From Desulfosporosinus sp. (GTDB taxonomy: Bacteria; Bacillota; Desulfitobacteriia; Desulfitobacteriales; Desulfitobacteriaceae): a stretch of DNA of 64,000 nucleotides. The notes under the pieces are model-generated. The model saw only the letters and a program-made list of their open reading frames with translations, did no database searches and was not told the DNA's origin. The DNA lies in NCBI GenBank assembly GCA_003513495.1, contig DOPM01000019.1:101134-165133 (forward strand). Reading direction: 5' to 3'. A program made the position numbers and the translations under genes. Positions 61,771 to 64,000 of this stretch are shown one piece after another; position 1 is the first letter of the stretch; each line of letters starts with the position of its first letter.

Positions 61771-63024
61771 TTAATTGCCTTTTGCCTGAAGGGGTAATAA
61801 TTCTACGTGAGTTGATGTTCCAGATCTATTCAGTCGAATAAGCTCAGAACCATCATCAGAGATATAGTTTTCGTCTCCCAGGAGTTCGAGCTCTTCAAGT
61901 TGGCCATTAGTGATGAGATAAGCAGTTGTTTGACTATAGATTACTACCTGACCGTTAAAACCAATGAGAGTCCTCACATCTTCAAAAGGTATTGAACCTT
62001 CCCACTCTGTTTGCAAAGAGGGGTTATTCTTCATTTCTGAATGATCCTGTGTCGTTTTGATCTTAATTAGTTGGTTGTTTTTAACTTCACCTATATACAC
62101 TTTGCCATCTCTGACTCCTAAAACCTTATCATTCGTATTCTTCGAAATAACTTGACGATTTCCGACACCTAAAGATATGACTTGTTTGTTGCCATTCAAT
62201 TTACTATTTATAAAAAGTGTTCCATAGCGATCAGAGGCAGCCATACCATTAATCGTTTCCCCAGTTCGATTCAGCGTACGAACATTCTTCATAACGTCAA
62301 TTTCCATGAGTACATCTGTCGATCCGTTTTTAATGGCGAGGTAAATAAGATTGGTGGTGGTTGAAACAACTAATGATTTAACTTGACTATCTGCTGGGAA
62401 TTCGTGAATAGTTTGATTAAAACGATCATCTGGGGGAATGTTCTCATCACTATTGGGGAGTTCAAGGGTATACAGTTCTGTAATTTGTGGATTACCATAC
62501 CGGGCTACAGTTTTAGTCTTAGGAACTGCCTTCTGTTCAACTTTTTGATCTTGGTTATCCGGTTTTTGGTTGGGATCTTCTGTTTCTGGATCTGTTGAAG
62601 AAATAGACTGTGACTGAGATGATTCAACGGGTACAGTAATATAAGTTACCGGATTGGGATTTTTCTTGGCATAAAAGTAGACTAAGGTATCTCGATCAGG
62701 CAGCCATTGATAGGAGATAACACCCTTGGATTGATCATTTCCAGGGGGATTCTTTACAAAAACAATTTTTTCTTTTTTAAGGTTGAATACTTTTAGTGTG
62801 CCATTTTCTGAATAAGCTAAGTAATCCTTAGCATAGGAGATTTGAATATTCTCGAGGTTAGAACCTGGTATAGTTGCTTCAAGTTCCTCTGTAATGGGCC
62901 TCTTGGATTCAGTAACTGGCCCTAACACTTTGGCTACCTGTTTGTCTAAAAGGGAGTAGGCTCCCAATTGCAGCAAAAGCGAGATTAATGTCCAAACTAA
63001 TATAATACGCAATGTCTTCCTCAT
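61771..63024 (-). CDS. Membrane-anchored protein with beta-propeller-like ectodomain, unknown
   Basis: 417 residues. One N-terminal helix (TLRIILVWTLISLLLQLGAYSLL), then an exported region with repeated strand patterns (AYSENGTLKVFNLKKEKIVF, YQWLPDRDTLVYFY, LYTLELPNSDENIPPDDRF, KVLGVRDGKVYIGEVKNN) like a WD/YVTN-type propeller, interrupted at about 135-175 by a Ser/Gln/Lys-rich linker. No enzyme motif. It follows a phosphodiester glycosidase-family gene by 80 bp on the same strand and may be cotranscribed. Function unknown. Confidence 0.75.
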   Translation of the reverse strand: MRKTLRIILVWTLISLLLQLGAYSLLDKQVAKVLGPVTESKRPITEELEATIPGSNLENIQISYAKDYLAYSENGTLKVFNLKKEKIVFVKNPPGNDQSKGVISYQWLPDRDTLVYFYAKKNPNPVTYITVPVESSQSQSISSTDPETEDPNQKPDNQDQKVEQKAVPKTKTVARYGNPQITELYTLELPNSDENIPPDDRFNQTIHEFPADSQVKSLVVSTTTNLIYLAIKNGSTDVLMEIDVMKNVRTLNRTGETINGMAASDRYGTLFINSKLNGNKQVISLGVGNRQVISKNTNDKVLGVRDGKVYIGEVKNNQLIKIKTTQDHSEMKNNPSLQTEWEGSIPFEDVRTLIGFNGQVVIYSQTTAYLITNGQLEELELLGDENYISDDGSELIRLNRSGTSTHVELLPLQAKGN

Positions 63025-63104
63025 GCGTTACTTCTCCTCCAGTTCTAAACACCACATCCTAAGTGGGGTCCATGTAGACACGAGTGTATCTGAGTGATTT
63101 CATT

Positions 63105-64000
63105 CTAAGGGGTAACAACAAAAGCCGTTGGGATATAGCGTTCACCAAAAATATTCCACAGCTTATTCATGACTTTACCATCATAGACGAGTTCTGATGA
63201 AGAACCGCCATCCAGATTTATAGCATTAACTGCGTCATAATCAGCAAAAACATTCATGAGATCGCGCAAGGTTGCTCCAATACTCCAAGTGGGTTGACGT
63301 CCGTCAATAACTACAAAAATAACGGTTCCATCTGCCTTTTGGCCAATACCTGTCCGTGGGGCAATTCCCCATCCGCCATCTCCAGTAATCATAGGTTTAC
63401 CATCAACGATTAAATTGGGTTCGAAGGTAACCGCTTCGCGGATGTTTTTTTCTACTAATTGCTTCGCATTCATACTACCAAGAATGAGTTTCCCTTGGTC
63501 ATTAAATCCGACAATATTTACAGCTTTATCCCCTACATTGTTGTGGACTATTTTCCCATCTTTAACTGTTAAACCGTCGGGAAAAGCTCCGTTTCCTTTA
63601 CCATTAGGATCGTAGAACCCGCCGGCGTTAATCCCGGCTATTGCACCCATACCTTTGACTAGATCACTAACCCGTTCCCCTGTAACTCCTATTTCCTTAG
63701 TAACGGCTAATTTTACGCGTTTCGGATCTTTAATTAACACTACTTTACCTTTAAAGCTTCGTCCTTGGATATCTTCGATTGTTATTCCGGAAGTCTTATC
63801 TGTAATGACTTCTTTACGGCCTAAATCTAAGCCGTCAAACCCACTTGCATTATTAGAATTCATAATACGACTAATTTCTTCTTGAGAAAGAAACGCCTCT
63901 ACAACTTGCGGATGCCGTGATGTGGCTACTGCACCAACAGCAACAGTCTTTAATGACTCAAAGGGGCCCCAAAACAATATAAATGGAACTAGTATACCTG
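63105..64000 (-). CDS. Phosphodiester glycosidase (NAGPA) family protein, N-terminus beyond window
   Basis: At least 297 residues; the frame is open to the right edge, where it reads a hydrophobic GILVPFILFWGPF segment, so the true start lies outside. The NAGPA domain is visible: GISIEDIQG-like entry (GITIEDIQGRSFKGKVVLIKDP), INAGGFYDPNGKGNGAFPDGLTVKDGKIV, GDGGWGIAPRTGIGQKADGTVIFVVIDGRQPTWSIGATLRDL and NLDGGSSSELVYDGKVMN. The family cleaves GlcNAc phosphodiesters; bacterial members are often linked to wall or exopolysaccharide genes. Membrane-anchored, acting outside the cell. Confidence 0.88.
   Translation of the reverse strand, partial: GILVPFILFWGPFESLKTVAVGAVATSRHPQVVEAFLSQEEISRIMNSNNASGFDGLDLGRKEVITDKTSGITIEDIQGRSFKGKVVLIKDPKRVKLAVTKEIGVTGERVSDLVKGMGAIAGINAGGFYDPNGKGNGAFPDGLTVKDGKIVHNNVGDKAVNIVGFNDQGKLILGSMNAKQLVEKNIREAVTFEPNLIVDGKPMITGDGGWGIAPRTGIGQKADGTVIFVVIDGRQPTWSIGATLRDLMNVFADYDAVNAINLDGGSSSELVYDGKVMNKLWNIFGERYIPTAFVVTP

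Noticed and set aside
1..64000. CRISPR arrays, tRNA/rRNA genes, prophage or transposase genes
   Set aside because: No spaced direct-repeat array, no tRNA- or rRNA-like segments and no recombinase or transposase ORFs were seen; the small HTH gene at 38516 has no phage context.

Overview
This window reads as chromosomal DNA of an anaerobic, endospore-forming Clostridia bacterium, most likely Desulfosporosinus or a close Peptococcaceae relative. This is inferred from gene content and order, not from a database search. Supporting points are the miaB-ricA-mutS...mutL-miaA-hfq...spoVK-hflX-ynbB order shared with other spore-forming Firmicutes, strong GGAGG ribosome binding sites, frequent TTG/GTG starts, two electron-transfer-flavoprotein systems with iron-sulfur partners, and a nickel-pincer-cofactor (Lar) operon. 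Most genes are on the minus strand; plus-strand islands lie at about 20.3-21.0, 30.5-31.2, 41.1-46.4 and 58.8-61.6 kb. I see no rRNA, tRNA, CRISPR array, prophage or transposase gene.

Layout. 1-20 kb: RNA/DNA maintenance and translation genes (ynbB partial, hflX, spoVK-like ATPase, typA, hfq, miaA, mutL, an HDAC-like hydrolase and a hydantoinase-like gene inserted between mutL and mutS, mutS, a YlbF/RicA-type protein, miaB), then a dacF-type carboxypeptidase, a DegV protein, a small ORF and a thioesterase. 20-25 kb: two small plus-strand genes, pyk, gap and a tandem P-loop ATPase. 25.6-29.5 kb: etfB-etfA plus a membrane Fe-S oxidoreductase (EMO type). 30-32 kb: a Crp/Fnr regulator converging on a small ferredoxin/sulfite-reductase-like protein. 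32-40.8 kb: a phosphate-starvation cluster (phoU, pstBAC, pstS, a PhoP/PhoB-type regulator, a PHP phosphoesterase, a small HTH protein, a diacylglycerol-type glycosyltransferase and a zinc phospholipase C). 41-46.4 kb: a c-di-GMP protein, a chemoreceptor and a cell-wall-binding surface protein. 46.5-53.7 kb: a PepV dipeptidase, a penicillin-binding protein, a rhomboid protease and larCBE. 53.8-57.6 kb: fixXCBA. 57.7-64 kb: trxB, a UPF0182 membrane protein, a membrane-anchored hypothetical and a partial phosphodiester glycosidase.

The strongest discovery candidate is the 32-40.8 kb cluster. By eye I find five Pho boxes of the same architecture: four 11-bp units, ending exactly 10 bp upstream of a -10 hexamer. 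They precede pstS, pstC, the response regulator, the PHP phosphoesterase, and an operon pairing a zinc-dependent phospholipase C (no recognisable signal peptide, all metal ligands present) with an MGDG-synthase/UgtP-type glycosyltransferase. This suggests a Gram-positive membrane-lipid remodelling module: phospholipids are cleaved for phosphate when it is scarce, and the resulting diacylglycerol is re-headed with sugar.

Other points of interest are an HflX with an N-terminal JAMM metalloprotease signature, a LarC reduced to its N-terminal half, a CRP-like site at about -41.5 of a predicted promoter next to a Crp/Fnr gene, a GC-rich intergenic element with nested helices and tetraloops, and dispersed palindromic repeats.
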